A stretch of 64,000 nucleotides of DNA from Avena insularis (Eukaryota; Streptophyta; Magnoliopsida; Poales; Poaceae), in assembly GCA_023614405.1 (NCBI GenBank), contig CM042691.1, positions 168,984,927 through 169,048,926 on the forward strand. Direction: 5' to 3'. The notes under the pieces are model-generated. The model ran no database searches. It was not told the origin of the DNA and worked only from the letters and a program-made list of their open reading frames with translations. Positions 12,673 to 24,430 of this stretch are shown in pieces (positions within the stretch are counted from its first letter, which is position 1; the number at the start of each line of letters is the position of its first letter). A program made the translations under genes and the position numbers.

Positions 12673-12746
12673 CTAGAGTCAATAATCTAGTTTACATCTG
12701 GCAACAATCTAACACCCATGGCATTAAGGTGATGATCATGTTTTGC

Positions 12747-13427
12747 TCATGGAAGAGGTTTAGTCCACGGATATGCGACATTCAGATCCGTGTGTACTTT
12801 GCTAATCTTCAGATCTCCATCTGCTATATAATCTCGAATTATATGAAAATGGCGGTTGATGTGCTTGGTCTTTGGATGATATCTTGGTTCCTTAGCCAGT
12901 GCTATGGCGCCAGTGTTGTTGCACAATATATCTAGTGGGTCCAAGGCACTTGGAACCACACCAAGCTCAGTGATGAAGTTCCTGATCCAAACTCCTTCAC
13001 TTGACGCTTCTGAAGCAGCCATGTATTCAGCTTCCGTTGTAGATCCCGCGATCACGCTTTGCTTGTAGCTTCTCCAGCTCATAGATCCTCCATTCAAAAT
13101 ATAAACATATCCTGTCTGAGATTTAGAATCATCCGGGTCGATGTCAAAGCTAGCATCGACGTAACCTTTTACGACGAGCTGCTCATCACCTCCATAGACC
13201 AAGAACATTTCTTTAGTCCTATTTAAATACTTTAGTATGTTCTTCACGGATGTCCAATGTTCCACTCCTGGATCACTTTGGTATCTGCTCGTCAAACTAA
13301 GAGCATTGGACACATCCGGTCTAGTACACAGCATGGCATACATGATAGAACCTATGGCCGAGGCATAAGGCACTTTGCTCATAGTATCTCTATCGTTTAC
13401 CGCAGCTGGACACTGAGCCTTGCCCAA
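12747..13427 (-). pseudogene. Cop-C RNase H and end of reverse transcriptase
   Basis: A 226-codon minus frame covers the end of reverse transcriptase (YASAIGSIMYAMLCTRPD) and the Copia RNase H (GYVDASFDIDPDDSKSQTGY, then STTEAEYMAASEA and KHINRHFHIIRDYI). RNase H removes the RNA template during reverse transcription in the virus-like particle. The first Asp (YVDAS) and the Glu (TEAEY) are present. The frame differs from that of the preceding reverse transcriptase, so a frameshift near 13430 separates them. The C-terminal block reads NVAYPWTKPLP, with Tyr and Trp where Asp and Leu are usual. Confidence 0.9.
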
Positions 13428-13431
13428 TATC

Positions 13432-14169
13432 TTACTTTGCTTTATCCTTTCTGAACCTTTTCAGAACTTTGTCTAGGTATGTACTTTGGCTTAAAGCTAT
13501 TAGGTGTCTTTGTCTATCTCTATAGATTTTGATGCCCAATATATAAGCAGCTTCTCCTAGGTCTTTCATTGAAAAACATTTATTCAAATAACTCTTCACA
13601 TCATTAAGCATACCAATGTCATTTCCAATAATCAATATGTCATCCACATATAGTACTAAAAATGTCACTGAGCTCCCACTCACTTTCTTGTAGATACAAG
13701 CTTCGTAGCAATTTGGAACAAATCCAAAGCTCTTGATCACTTGATCAAAACGAAGGTTCCAACTCCAAGATGCTTGCTTCAGTCCATAAATGGAACGCTG
13801 AAGTTTGCAAACCTTATCAGCATCCTTAGGATCAACAAAACCTTTGGGTTGCATCATATATAACTCTTCATCAATGTTGCCATTGAGGAACACAGTCTTG
13901 ACATCCATCTGCCATATTTCATAATCATGAAATGCAGCAATTGCTAATAAAATCCGAATGGACTTAAACATTGCTACGGGAGAGAAAGTCTCATCGTAGT
14001 CAACACCTTGAACTTGTCGAAAACCTTTTGCGACAAGCTGAGCTTTATAGACAGTAACATTACCATCCGCGTATGTTTTCTTCTTGAAAATCCATTTGCA
14101 CTCAACGGCCTTACGGTCGCTAGGAGGGTCCACCAAAGTCCATACTTGGTTTTCGCTCATGGATCCCAA
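13432..14169 (-). pseudogene. Cop-C reverse transcriptase (RVT_2 type)
   Basis: A 245-codon minus frame with the Copia reverse-transcriptase landmarks: VECKWIFKKK near residue 22, QVQGVDYDETFSPVAM near 52, QMDVKTVFLNG near 87, IYGLKQASW near 127, and the catalytic box LYVDDILI at about 173-180 (YVDD near 13639-13650). It synthesises element DNA from the genomic RNA. The catalytic residues look intact, but the frame is cut off from integrase by an in-frame TAA at 14170-14172 and from RNase H by a frameshift. In an intact element it would be part of one gag-pol polyprotein. Confidence 0.93.
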
Positions 14170-15570
14170 TTAGGATTTCATGGCCTCAAGCCATTTCTCA
14201 GAGTCTAGGCTCATCATTGCTTCCTCATAGTTCGCAGGTTCACTGTTGTCTAACAACAAGACGGGTAAGACAGGGTTGCCGTACCATTCAGGAGTGGCAC
14301 GTGACCTTGTCGACCTGCGAAGTTCAGTAGTAGCATCATTCGAAGTTTCATGATCCTCGTCATTAGCTTCCTCTCTTGTTGGTGCAGACGGCACTGGAAC
14401 AATTTCAGGTGCTGCGCTACTCTCCAACTCGAGAGAAGGTTCAATAACCTCGTCTAGCTCTACCTTCCTCCCACTCACTTCTTTCGAGAGAAACTCCTTC
14501 TCAAGAAAGGATCCGTTCTTTGCAACAAACACTTTGCCTTCGGATCTGTGGTAGAAGGTATACCCAATCGTTTCCTTAGGGTATCCTATGACGACGCATT
14601 TCTCCGCTTTGGGTTCGAGCTTGTCCGGCATCAACTTCTTGATGTAAGCTTCGCATCCCCAAACTTTAAGAAACGACAACTTAGGTTTAGCACCAAACCA
14701 TAGTTCATATGGTGTCGTCTCAACGGATTTAGATGGTGCCCTATTTAAAGTGAATGTAGCGGTTTCTAATGCATAACCCCAAAATGATAACGGCAAATCT
14801 GTAAGAGACATCATTGATCGCACCATAAGTAATATAGTTCGATTCCGGGGTTCAGACACACCAGTGCGCTGTGGTGTTCCGGGTGGCGTGAGTTGCGAAA
14901 CGGTTCTGCTTGCTTTAAGATGCGTGAGAAAAACATAACTCAAATATTCACCTCCACGATCGGATCGTAGAAATTTAATTTTCCTGTTACGATGGTTTTC
15001 CACTTTGTTCTGAAATTCTTAGAACTTTTTTCAAACGTTACATATTTATGTTTCATTAAATAGATATACCCATATCTACTTAAGTCATCAGTAAAAGTGA
15101 GAAAATAGCGATATGCGTGTCGAAACACTCATTGGTCTGCATACATCGGTATGTATGATTTCCAATAAGTCCGTTGCTCGCTCCATTATTCCAGAGAACG
15201 GGGTTTTGATCATCTTTCCCATGAGGCACGGCTCGCACATGTCAAATGATTCAAAATCAAGACACTCCAAAAGTCCATCAGAATGGAGTTTCTTCATGCG
15301 TTTTACACCAATATGACCTAGACGGCAGTGCCACAAATAAGTTGAATTATCACTAACTACTTTGCATCTCTTAGCCTCAATGTTATGGATGTGTGTTTCA
15401 TTGCTTTCGAGATTCAGAAGAAATAAACCATTCACAGCAGGTGCATGACCATAAAAGATGTTATTCATATAAATAGAACAACCATTATTCTCTGATTTAA
15501 ATGAATAACTGTCTTGCAATAAACACGATCCAGATATAATGTTCATGCTCAACGCAGGCACAAATAACAC
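14170..15570 (-). pseudogene. Cop-C integrase (GAG-pre-integrase, core and C-terminal part)
   Basis: Three minus frames together give the Copia integrase. At 15088-15570 is the zinc-binding GAG-pre-integrase block (LWHCRLGHIGVKRMKKLH and later CEPCLMGKM), which supplies the HHCC finger. At 14940-15128 is the start of the core (FLTFTDDLSRYGYIYLMK). At 14170-15003 follow the core second half (RSDRGGEYLS, then PQRTGVSEPRNRTI, with the final Glu of the D-D-E triad in SEPRN) and the C-terminal part ending before reverse transcriptase. Frameshifts lie near 15100 and 15000. The enzyme inserts element DNA into host chromatin. Confidence 0.9.
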
Positions 15571-15890
15571 TTATTAAGGTTTGAAACTAACCCCGAACGT
15601 AAAACTAAGGAGAGTGTGCCGACGGCCATCACATCAACTCTTGATCCATTGCCAACGCGCAACTTCACCTCGTCCCTTGCTAGCCGCCGTCTATTCCGTA
15701 GCTCCTGTTTCGAGTTACAAATATTAGCAACTGAACCAGTATCAAATACCCATGCACTACAACGAGCGCTAGTAAGGTAAACATCAATAACATGTATATC
15801 AAATATACCTTTAATGGTGCCATCCTTCTTGTCTGCTAAGTACTTGCCTAAACGATTCTTCGATGACCCTTGTCCTTGCAATAGAAGCAC
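15549..15890 (-). pseudogene. Cop-C aspartic protease
   Basis: A 113-codon minus frame with WVFDTGSVANICNS, the Copia aspartic protease active-site block (DTG), followed by RVGNGSRVDVMAVG, the flap-like block. The protease would release gag and pol proteins from the polyprotein. It overlaps the end of the gag zinc-knuckle frame and lies in a different frame from it, so at least one indel lies near 15860-15890. Confidence 0.88.
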
Positions 15891-16638
15891 TCAGTGTCCG
15901 GCTTAGGTCCAGACTTGAGCTTCTTCTCAGCAGGGGCAACGCGCTTGCCGCTGCCTTTTTTGAAGGACTTGTTTGCATCCTTACCTTTCTTGAAGCTAGG
16001 GGTCTTGTTGATCATCAACACATGATTATCTTTCTTGATATCCACCTCCGCAGCTTTCAGCTTAGCAAAGAGCTCAGTGATCGTATCAGTGGAACCAATC
16101 TGATTGTGAGTAACTACAAAAACTTTGTAGCTAGGAGGGAGTGATTGCAGAACTCTGTCAATCTTGAGCTCTTCCGAATCTTGCGATCCGGTTGCTCAAG
16201 ACGTTGAGTGTAGCCCGACATCTTAATGGCGTGCTCACTAACGGAACTCCCTTCCTCCATCTTGCAGTTAAAAAACTTCTTAGAGATCTCATATCTCTCA
16301 GAACGGGCCTGAGTCTGAAACATGGTTTTCAGTTCCTCAAGTATCTCAAAGGGCCCGGCGAACTCCTCAAAACGATTTTGAAGGTCCGATTCCATAGCAA
16401 ACAACATGGTACTCTTAATCACTCCATAATCATCTTTGCGCGACTGATAAACAGCTTTTTCATTAGCCGGCGCATCAATGGCAGGGGCGTCACCTAGCGC
16501 TTTCTCTAGTACATAGTCCTTTTGTCCGCCAGCGAGAATGATTCTCAGATTGCAGAACCAGTTGGTGAAGTTAGACCCATTATTCTTAAGCTTTTCTTTC
16601 TTAGCAAAAATGTTGAAGTTGAAGTTGGACTTAGCCAT
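15848..16638 (-). pseudogene. Cop-C gag with zinc knuckle
   Basis: The frame at 16114-16638 starts MAKSNFNFNIFAKKEKLKN and contains GSNFTNWFCNLRIIL and ARSERYEISKKFF, the typical BARE/Angela capsid sequence. A second frame (15848-16045) carries a basic linker and the zinc knuckle CFYCKDKGH. The two are separated by a frameshift between about 16046 and 16170. Gag forms the cytoplasmic virus-like particle, and the knuckle binds genomic RNA. The start was chosen at 16638 because it is the Met of the conserved N-terminus. Confidence 0.92.
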
Positions 16639-17842
16639 TTGATCTACAAAATTTGCAAGTACAATTTAGACTATGTTCATGACAACTAGTTCAACTTAAT
16701 CAAATTACTAGATGAACTCCCACTAAATTCAACATCCCTCAAGTTGTTTAGTGAACACGATCCAAATTCACCACACCTAATCCGATCTTCACGAGAAGAG
16801 ATTTGGTTTCAATGGTGGACAACAAAGTGTCGATCATATCATTCATATGACTCATGCTTAACCTTTCGGTCCGTGTGTTCCGAGGCCATGTTTGTACATG
16901 CTAGGCTCGTCAAGTCAAACCCAAGTATTTCCGCGTGTGCAAAACTGGCTTGCACCCGTTGTATGTGAACGTAGAGTTTATAGCACCCGATCATCACGAG
17001 GTGCTTGAACATGACGAACTTTTGCAATGGTGCATACATGGGGAGAACACAATTTTATCTTGATCTTTAAGTGAGGAATCATCTTATAATGCTACCGTCG
17101 CGATCTAAGAATAATAAGCTACATAAAAGGATAAACATCACATGCATATAATTTTATGTGACATGGTATAGCCAATCTCCGTGCAATGATCTCCATCTTG
17201 TGCGCACCAGCATGATCTCCATCACTCCACCATGATTGCCTCCACCACGAATAGCAACTACAACTATTGCTAACTACTTAGCAATAAAGTAAAGCTATTA
17301 CATGGCGTATAAGAAGTTGACACATATGTCATACACAATTATAAAGACAGCCATATGGCTCCTGCCGGTTGTGTACTCATCGACATGCAAGTCGTGAAAT
17401 ATTACAAAACATGATCATTGCATACCACATACACATCATATCTTGGGCCATACCATATCACAAAACACTCCCTGCAAAAACAAGTTAGACGCCTCTACTT
17501 TGTTGTTGCATGTTTTACGTGGCTTATGGGAGTAACTACCTAAGAATGATTCTTACCTACGGAAAGCCACAACGGTGATATTATGGTTGCTAACATCCGG
17601 TGTAAATCCCATGACTACTATAGTGAGAGAAACTGGCATCCACCAGCCGCATGTGTGGAACAAGCCACACGTCAAGTGCGGAGCCGGTCTCGCGAACGAG
17701 GTCGCGTAAAGTTGTCCTGGACCGCTTCGATCTCACTATCCCGCGTCATAATAAGTACAGAACAAGAGGCTTGCAACATAAAACATCAATGCCCGCAACA
17801 AGCATGTTGCGTTCTACTCGTGAAACACATCTACGCATAGAT
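16639..17842 (-). other. Cop-C untranslated leader
   Basis: About 1.2 kb between the primer site and gag, without coding sequence in either strand. A long leader of this kind is usual in BARE-type elements and would hold dimerisation and packaging signals. None is identifiable by eye. Confidence 0.75.
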
Positions 17843-17857
17843 CTAGCTCTGATACCA
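17843..17857 (-). other. Cop-C primer-binding site (tRNA-Met type)
   Basis: On the minus strand the sequence reads TGGTATCAGAGCTAG, one base after the end of the 5' LTR. It fixes the minus orientation of the element. Confidence 0.92.
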
Positions 17858-18226
17858 CTGAAGGGTTTCGTAGCATAGTAAATCAAAAAAATTCTACGGA
17901 TGCGAACGGGAAAGCCAAGATCAAATCTAGGAGATGCAATCAATGAGAGGGATAGATGAGATCTTCATACCCTTGAAGAAATCGCACAGCGGAAACGTTC
18001 AACAGAACGTGGTTGATGTAGTCGTACTAGCCGTCTCCTCCTCGCAATCCGATCCGATCCTACGCCGCAAGTGGCGGCGCCTCCGAGAGATGCACGCGTA
18101 CGGTGCCGCGACGTCTCCTCCTTCCTCGGTCCAGCAAGTGGGGGGAGAGATAGATTGGATCTGCAGCACGACGGCGTGGTGCTATGGTGGAGAGTTTTTG
18201 CATCAGGGCTTCGCCTACACGCAGTC

Positions 18227-18228
<2 letters not shown>

Positions 18229-18272
<44 letters not shown>
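18229..18272. repeat. (GA)22 microsatellite in Cop-C LTR
   Basis: A pure dinucleotide run of about 44 bp. The same place in the sister LTR (11321-11334) has only about seven units, so the expansion or contraction happened after insertion. Confidence 0.95.
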
Positions 18273-18274
<2 letters not shown>

Positions 18275-18322
18275 CAGCTGGCGGCTAGGGTTTGGGTGAG
18301 GGGAGGGTGCGCCCCCTGCCCA

Positions 18323-18333
18323 CCTTATATAGG
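18323..18333 (-). promoter_or_regulatory. Cop-C TATA-like promoter element
   Basis: The plus strand reads CCTTATATAGG, read CCTATATAAGG on the minus strand. It lies at the start of a GC-rich stretch and about 50 bp upstream, on the minus strand, of the TC-rich (GA-complement) leader. Sequence and position fit the TATA box of the LTR promoter. The sister LTR has the same element at 11393-11403. Confidence 0.7.
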
Positions 18334-19597
18334 GGGCTGGCCGGCCCCCTTGGCCCCTCCTCCAATCCCTAGGGCGGCGGCCCCAAGGGTGGAGTGGGGG
18401 GCAAGTCTTCCCCCCTTCTAGAAGGTTTCCCTAGGGTTTCCCCTAGGGTTTGGCCGGCTGGGCCTATGGGGCCTTGTGCCCATGGCCCAAAGCGGCCAGG
18501 GAACTCCCTCGTAGTCCCATGCTCCCCTCCGACAAGTGGGGCCACGTTGGTCCCACTCCGGAAGCTTCTAGAACCTTTCGGTACAATACCGAATACTCCG
18601 AAACGATTCCGAAATCCAAAAACTGCTTTCCTTTATATGAATCTTATTCTCCGGACCATTCCAGAATCTCTCGTGATGTCCTGGATCTCATCCGAGACTC
18701 CGAACAAAAACTCATAAACCAATTGTCCATTCTATCCTAGCGTCGAGGCACGTTAAGTGTGTGACCCTACGGGTTCGAGCATATGCAGACATGATCTTCT
18801 ATCCATAATCAACAGCGGGATCTAGAAACCCATATTGACTCCCACATATTCATCGATGATCATATCGGATGAACCACGATGCCAGGATTCAATTAATCCC
18901 ATATATATATTCCCTTCGTCACGCGATATTTTACTTGCCTGAGAATCGATCGTTGGTATCGGCATACCTAGTTCAATCTCGTTCACAGCAAGTACTTTAC
19001 TCGTTCCGTAATCCAATATCACTTTGTGATTAACTCCTTAACCACGTGCTTGCAAGCGGTGTTAATATCGATTACCGAGTGGGCCCGAAGTATATCTCTC
19101 CGACTCGGGAGGGGCAAATCCCATCTCGATACATACAACCCAACAAGTACTTTCCGATCACCTGAGAGACACCTTTACGATCACCCTCACATAGGATGAC
19201 GTTTGATGACCTCAAAGCTTTCTTCCGATACCAGGGAATTGTATTATCTCATGGTCTAAGGAATACAATATTTGACATAGGAAAAAGCTTCGCAAAGATG
19301 AACACGATGACACGATCTAATTGCTCTGCTTAATTTGGGTCTGTCCATCATATCATTCTCCTAATGACATGATCTCATTATTAATCTACAACTCATGTCT
19401 ATGGTTAGGAAACCTTAACCATCATTAATCAATGAGCTAGTCCATAGAGGTGTACTAGGGACACGGTGTTGTTCATAAACCACACATGTATCAAAGTTTC
19501 CGCTTAATACAATTCTAGCATGGAATATAAACTTTATCATGAACAAGAATTATAACAATAACATCTTTATTATTGCCTCTAGGGCATAATTCCAACA

Positions 19598-21653
19598 GTC
19601 GGGACTCCGGTTCCGCTTAATATTGCTTAATTGCATCGCATCCTTGCCATGTCATGCATCATACATGCATCATGCCTGATCTTTTACCGTAGTATTAAAT
19701 AGTGCATCCGGTGTTTCTTCTAGTGTTTTGCTTCTTCACAGATTAGGCCGATGAGTTGGTGCGAGTGTCGACCCGATCTCCGGTATATCTTGAGCAATGT
19801 TTTCAGGCGAGCATTCTCCCCCTTTCTACCTATTTTACATTTCTAGTCTTTATTTCCTCATGTTGATCTATTGCTATCTGTGTTGCGATGTTATAGATTC
19901 CGTATCCCTTTATATTTCCCTGTAGCCTTTATATTGCCATGGACATTTCCTATTACCTGTTGCTTAGTATGGTAGATAGTCAGCCTTGCAAGTCGTAGTC
20001 ACTTGCTCAGGTGCTGCTTCGCGTCATCGATGTTCCATCGTTGTTGGGTGGTTGGCACATGCTTAATGGTGGAGATGATCATGGATTTAATTACTGTTTA
20101 ATAACTAAAATTGAAAGTAGGTAAATAATACAGAGGCACCGGTGGGCAATAGACAATATTTGGTTTTTAACTGCCCACTTGTGTCCCGTAGGACCCCGAG
20201 TTCCTGACACCTATTCCGAGATCGAGCGCGCTAACCACTAGTGGGGTGTGTGGGCACCCCCATCGATTTAGTACTTGATTTCAAAGTACTGTACTGGGGG
20301 TCACAACCTAGTTTGGAGCCTTATTACTATCATGTACATATGCTATGTTTTACTGCTTTATTTACGATTGTGCGTGGAGCGCCTGTATTGTTTAGGAACC
20401 CTGTGCCACGTTTTCGCTGTATCGACAAGCCCAGTCACACTTTCGGGTTCCCAGTCGTTTACAGCCGTCGCCACACACCCTGGGTCCGTATCGGAGACGG
20501 CCGACTTCATTGCAGGTAGCTTAGTGAGGTGGCCCCATGTACATGCTTTGGGTCTGGGAAACGTCGTGTCTAAAGCCCCGTCGACATACTGTTGGGTGTA
20601 TGTTTTGTGATCTTGTACCTACCCGATCTGACAACAAGGGTGTAGGTGCGTGTGGAAACTTTGGTGCAACCCTGCAGGGTTAAATCTTTTTGAAAGCCGT
20701 GTCCGCGGTTATGGACGACTTGGAGCACAGTATCTCGATTATAGACAACTATAACTACAATAGTGCTATAAATTTGACATCGGAATGACTAGTAATCAGC
20801 TTCACTATAATGGAATGGCCAAATAAAAGTACCAACAACTGATGGGTGTTTGAAGGTCTCATGGTATAGGTATCTGAATAGTAACTATTGCCACTACAAT
20901 GGAATGAATAATTAAAACTGCCCACTTCTTATTATATCAGGATGACTCATGCTATCTATCTTTGACTAGTAATTGTTGCAACAATAAGGGAATGGATAAA
21001 ACTGCCAACTGTGTGAGTTTCCTCGGATTGACTTCCTTGTTTAGTCTCGAGGGGGAAACACCAGGATGGGTATGTTTGGTGATAGAATCAGGTTGGTTCC
21101 GAATAGGTCTTGCTTATCCCTCTCTGATAGCCGACAGTTGTATCAAGTCTCTATAGGTTGTTTAGTGCATGTTGTGTTGCCGCTTCAGTCCACCATACCT
21201 ATGTAGGCGAGGACCGCCGAATTCTAAGACTCGCTGTGTACTGGCCTCAGAACTGACCGCTCTCTTTTTCCTTGGCCCTTTGTCGGTACCCATTTTGTTT
21301 AAGCAGGTTTGAGATCGACATCGTTAGCAGGGTTACCCTTCCGGCTTGGCCTGGGCAAGGGGACGCCATTGGTTAATCTTCAGGGCTCTTAGCCCAATTT
21401 GCATCTTGTCCGTACTCAACGCTGTATCGTTTTGAAGGTGATTTGAATCTTTGTATTGTATATCTGTATTCTTGACTCCTCGAGTCGTTGTTGTATATAT
21501 TTGTTTGGTGGGTTCCATCATGGACTATTGTGTAATGATATTACTTCGTTTTCCACCCGCACGAAAGTGCCTGGTGGGCACTTTTGAATCGTTTCTATGC
21601 GGGTTTGGCAGAAATCGCTAAAACTTGCATAGGGCCGATCTGAGTGTGTTACA
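19598..21653 (+). repeat. Gyp-A 5' LTR, segment 3 of 3
   Basis: The LTR resumes with the duplicated GTCGG and matches the 3' LTR up to GTTTTCAGG (19800-19808 versus 24421-24429). Beyond that the sister copy is missing. It ends GTGTGTTACA at 21653 and is followed by a primer site. Adding the three segments and the roughly 1.0 kb missing at the left, the LTR is about 3.8 kb. No gene is recognisable; ORFs at 20241-20610 do not resemble known proteins. Confidence 0.85.
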
Positions 21654-22492
21654 GAGTGGTATCAGAGCCCAGCTGTTACGATACCCCACTGGTCCAGCCT
21701 ATAGGATAACCTAGCTAACGGACGTCATAGAGTGTCAAAACTATTTTGCAAAATTAGTTGGATAGATCTGATCCAGTCTAGTTTTACTCCTTACCCCTGT
21801 GTTGTTCTCTTCTTACCTTTGCGGGTTTTGAATCTACCCCTTATCTTTTATTCGAGTCAAGGAATTCTCGTGGTTGGGATTTTGTAGTACCTTCAGGGGT
21901 TTGCTTCCTCTTGTAAACATGCTTCGACATTCGGTCTTCATGTTATCTGAGGAATCTCCCTCTATGTACCTTCAGTGGACCAAAAATTCACTAAAAATTT
22001 CTTTGTATCTTCTGGTGTTTTTCAACGCGATGACCTCATATCCATCAGATCTGATAAAGACTCTACATCACTTCTTGGTTCCGAACCTTGTTTGTTGAGA
22101 TCTTCAGTCTGAATTCCGAGGGTTGATTGCATAATCCGTTTATTCGTGTACGTAGTAATGCTTTGAGTGCGGGATGGAGTCGCGACCATACCACTACTCT
22201 TATCATTTGCTTGTGTACATTGAATGGTGGATCAATGCAATTCTTACTCCTTCCATGGAAGTTAGAGGTGGCCTTACCTTTAACTTCGTCCGTTATTATC
22301 CGGAGCATTCCCTTGATGGACATGATCAACAACCGCTTGTTGGTGGTGTCGCTGATTTCAAGATGGAGAAAGAATCCTCGTTAGTGGTGTCATGAAGAGC
22401 TACATGAAGCGAGAAGATTCAGACCATCGGCCTTCTTCCCCGTACCATGAGGCGGATCTCGAGGGCGACATCCATTGTTAGTGTTATCGAAT
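21654..22492 (+). other. Gyp-A interior, 839 bp, no recognisable gag or pol
   Basis: The whole interior between the two LTRs is shorter than 0.9 kb. The longest plus ORFs (22127-22384 and 22174-22395) do not match gag, protease, reverse transcriptase or integrase motifs that I recognise. No clear polypurine tract is seen before the 3' LTR. The element is therefore either a non-coding derivative of the large-retrotransposon-derivative (LARD) kind or has lost most of its interior by deletion. Confidence 0.7.
21657..21673 (+). other. Gyp-A primer-binding site (tRNA-Met type)
   Basis: TGGTATCAGAGCCCAGC begins 3 bp after the LTR end. It shows that 19598-21653 is the downstream end of a 5' LTR in plus orientation. 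Confidence 0.9.
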
Positions 22493-24430
22493 TGTAGCAC
22501 CCCGGGTAAAACCACTACTAGAAAATCGCGGTTGTTTGTATGTTGTGCATCATCATAACATCATCATGCATGCTTTGCCTAAAACTATTTTCGAAAAGCC
22601 CTATTTTATTTTCTAAAAATATCTCTTTCTTTATTAAAATGCGAAACCCTGATATTTCTGGATATTTTATTTGTCTAAAAACGTCTTGCAAAAATCCTTT
22701 AAAAATAAAATAAACATGAAACGTTTTATTAGGAGAGGCAGTCGGCCAGGCACAAAGGCCCAGCCGGTGGAACCCTAATCCATACCCTTCCCAAACCCTA
22801 GACCTAAGCCTAATCCCTCCCCACTCCCTCCACCCGCCGCCGCCACCCACACATCGCACACCCCACACACCCCAGACCGCACGCAAGGACCCCAGACCCC
22901 AACCGACCAACCTTCACACGTCTCTCTCCCCTGGCCCCACCTTGGCCCACCACTCTCGCTCGCAACCCGCGTCCACCCCGCTCCCCAGGCCGCCCGCGAT
23001 CCCCATCTCTCTTCCCTCGGTTCCTCACCCACGTCTCGTAAGCGCGCCGAAGCCGCCGCCGCACACGCCTCGAGCTCCATGACCCTGCTGCCGGACCCGT
23101 CCTCTGCGACCTCCGCCCGTTCCCAAGCGCCCCTCCTCGCCAATCTCTACCGTCCGCCGGTGCCGCAGGCCCTCCGTCGCAGCCCCGTCCTCCCCAGGAC
23201 ATCTCGTCGAGCCCTGCAGACTCCTCCTAGCCACCGCTGCAAACGTTCTCCACCAACCGCCGTGCCACCGCGTTCCCTCGCCTCCTCGCTGCCTCGCGGT
23301 GATGCTGTCCAGCGTCTCCCCATCGTTGTTCTTTGTCAGCGGCCAAGCAGAGCTCCGCATAGCCACGCCCGGCGCTGCTCGCCCCGTCCCTGTCCGTGCG
23401 CCTCCTGAGCCGGCCCCGGCCATTGCTGCTTGTCCTCCAGCTCGCTGCACCATCGGCCCCTGACGCCGTCCTTGCCACGCCCAAGCTCGCCTGTCTGTGC
23501 ATGTCTTCGACTTTGGCTCGCATTGCATCAGTACTTCTTGGTGTGGTGTTCTATGTACACTGCCTGATCTTTGAAGTGATGGAACATGTGTGCAGCTAAG
23601 GTCGGAATGTGTAGTCCTCTGCTAGAGCTGCCTCGTTTCAGTGGCACGTTTACTCCATCGGCAACATGTTCGACAGAATTCCAGCAAGAGTTTGGGCTTT
23701 GGATTTCTTCTATACGGTGTCATCTATCCATCAGCGCTCCATCCAAGCACTACCTCATGAAGTCGACACCACAAGCCCTACCACATGGACCCAATGAATT
23801 CCCGGACACCAAGATCACCCACACGGAACCTGTTCCTTCGGAACGCCATGCTCTTCTACACGGACGTCGGAACCTGAAGGCGATGGAACCGAAGACCCCC
23901 GATGCCTGAAGATCCGAAGACCGATTCCCAAACCCCGGGAGCCCAAGATCACTGAACCAATGTGTGACCCTTTCTCTAAGACCCCTATTTTTATAATGAA
24001 TAAATATATGTCTTGTTGCATAATTAAATCTTCATGCTTGCATATATATTATGGTTTGGGGGCATTATGCCTATTCACCTCATAATTAAATATGGAGGCC
24101 ATATGCGGGTGAATCTAGTCTAATATTGACTCCATTTAAATTTGTATAGCGAACCGGTGCCACTATTTGACTTGTTAAGACAACATTTAAAATTGCGGGT
24201 ACCTAAACAACATGAACCGTCTAATTAAATGTCGGGACTCCGGTTCCGCTTAATATTGCTTAATTGCATCACATCCTTGCCATGCCATGCATCATGCCCG
24301 ATCTTTTGCCGTAGTATTAAATACTGCATCCGGTGTTTCTTCTAGTGCTTTGCTTCTTCACGGATTAGGCCGATGAGTTGATGCGAGTGCCAACCCGATC
24401 TCCGGTATATCTTCGGCAATGTTTTCAGGG
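22493..24430 (+). repeat. Gyp-A 3' LTR, truncated
   Basis: Starts TGTAGCACCCCGGG and carries a GC-rich block at about 22740-23500. From 23496 it matches the 5' LTR segments of the same element, including uninterrupted versions of the Gyp-B site (around 23951) and of the Cop-C site (around 24231-24235). Homology stops abruptly at 24429-24430; about 1.85 kb of LTR present at 19809-21653 is missing. Minus-strand ORFs in the GC-rich block (such as 23025-23528) look like artefacts of high GC. Confidence 0.85.

Larger units (their letters stand above)
10951..19597 (-). mobile_element. Cop-C: Copia retrotransposon, BARE/Angela-like
   Basis: A near-complete 8.65-kb element on the minus strand. Its LTRs (10951-12658 and 17859-19597) begin, on the minus strand, TGTTGGAATTATGCCCTAGA, the start typical of the Triticeae BARE/Angela group. 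The target duplication GTCGG is intact (10946-10950 and 19598-19602). Domain order on the minus strand is gag, zinc knuckle, protease, integrase, reverse transcriptase, RNase H, which is Copia order. The reading frame shifts several times, so the copy is inactive. About 240 bp at one LTR end show 13 substitutions and one indel between copies, about 5%, nearly all transitions. Confidence 0.95.
17859..19597 (-). repeat. Cop-C 5' LTR (1,739 bp)
   Basis: Right-hand LTR in window coordinates and the transcription-driving copy. It is slightly longer than the other copy, mainly because of an expanded GA run at 18229-18272. It ends with TGTTGG (minus-strand start) directly before the duplicated GTCGG. 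Confidence 0.92.

Noticed and set aside
20241..20610. Overlapping ORFs of 92 and 111 codons
   Set aside because: They lie inside the Gyp-A 5' LTR, have no known motif, and cannot be checked in the truncated 3' LTR.
23025..23528. Minus ORFs in the Gyp-A 3' LTR
   Set aside because: GC-driven open frames inside an LTR, with no domain and no support on the other LTR copy.
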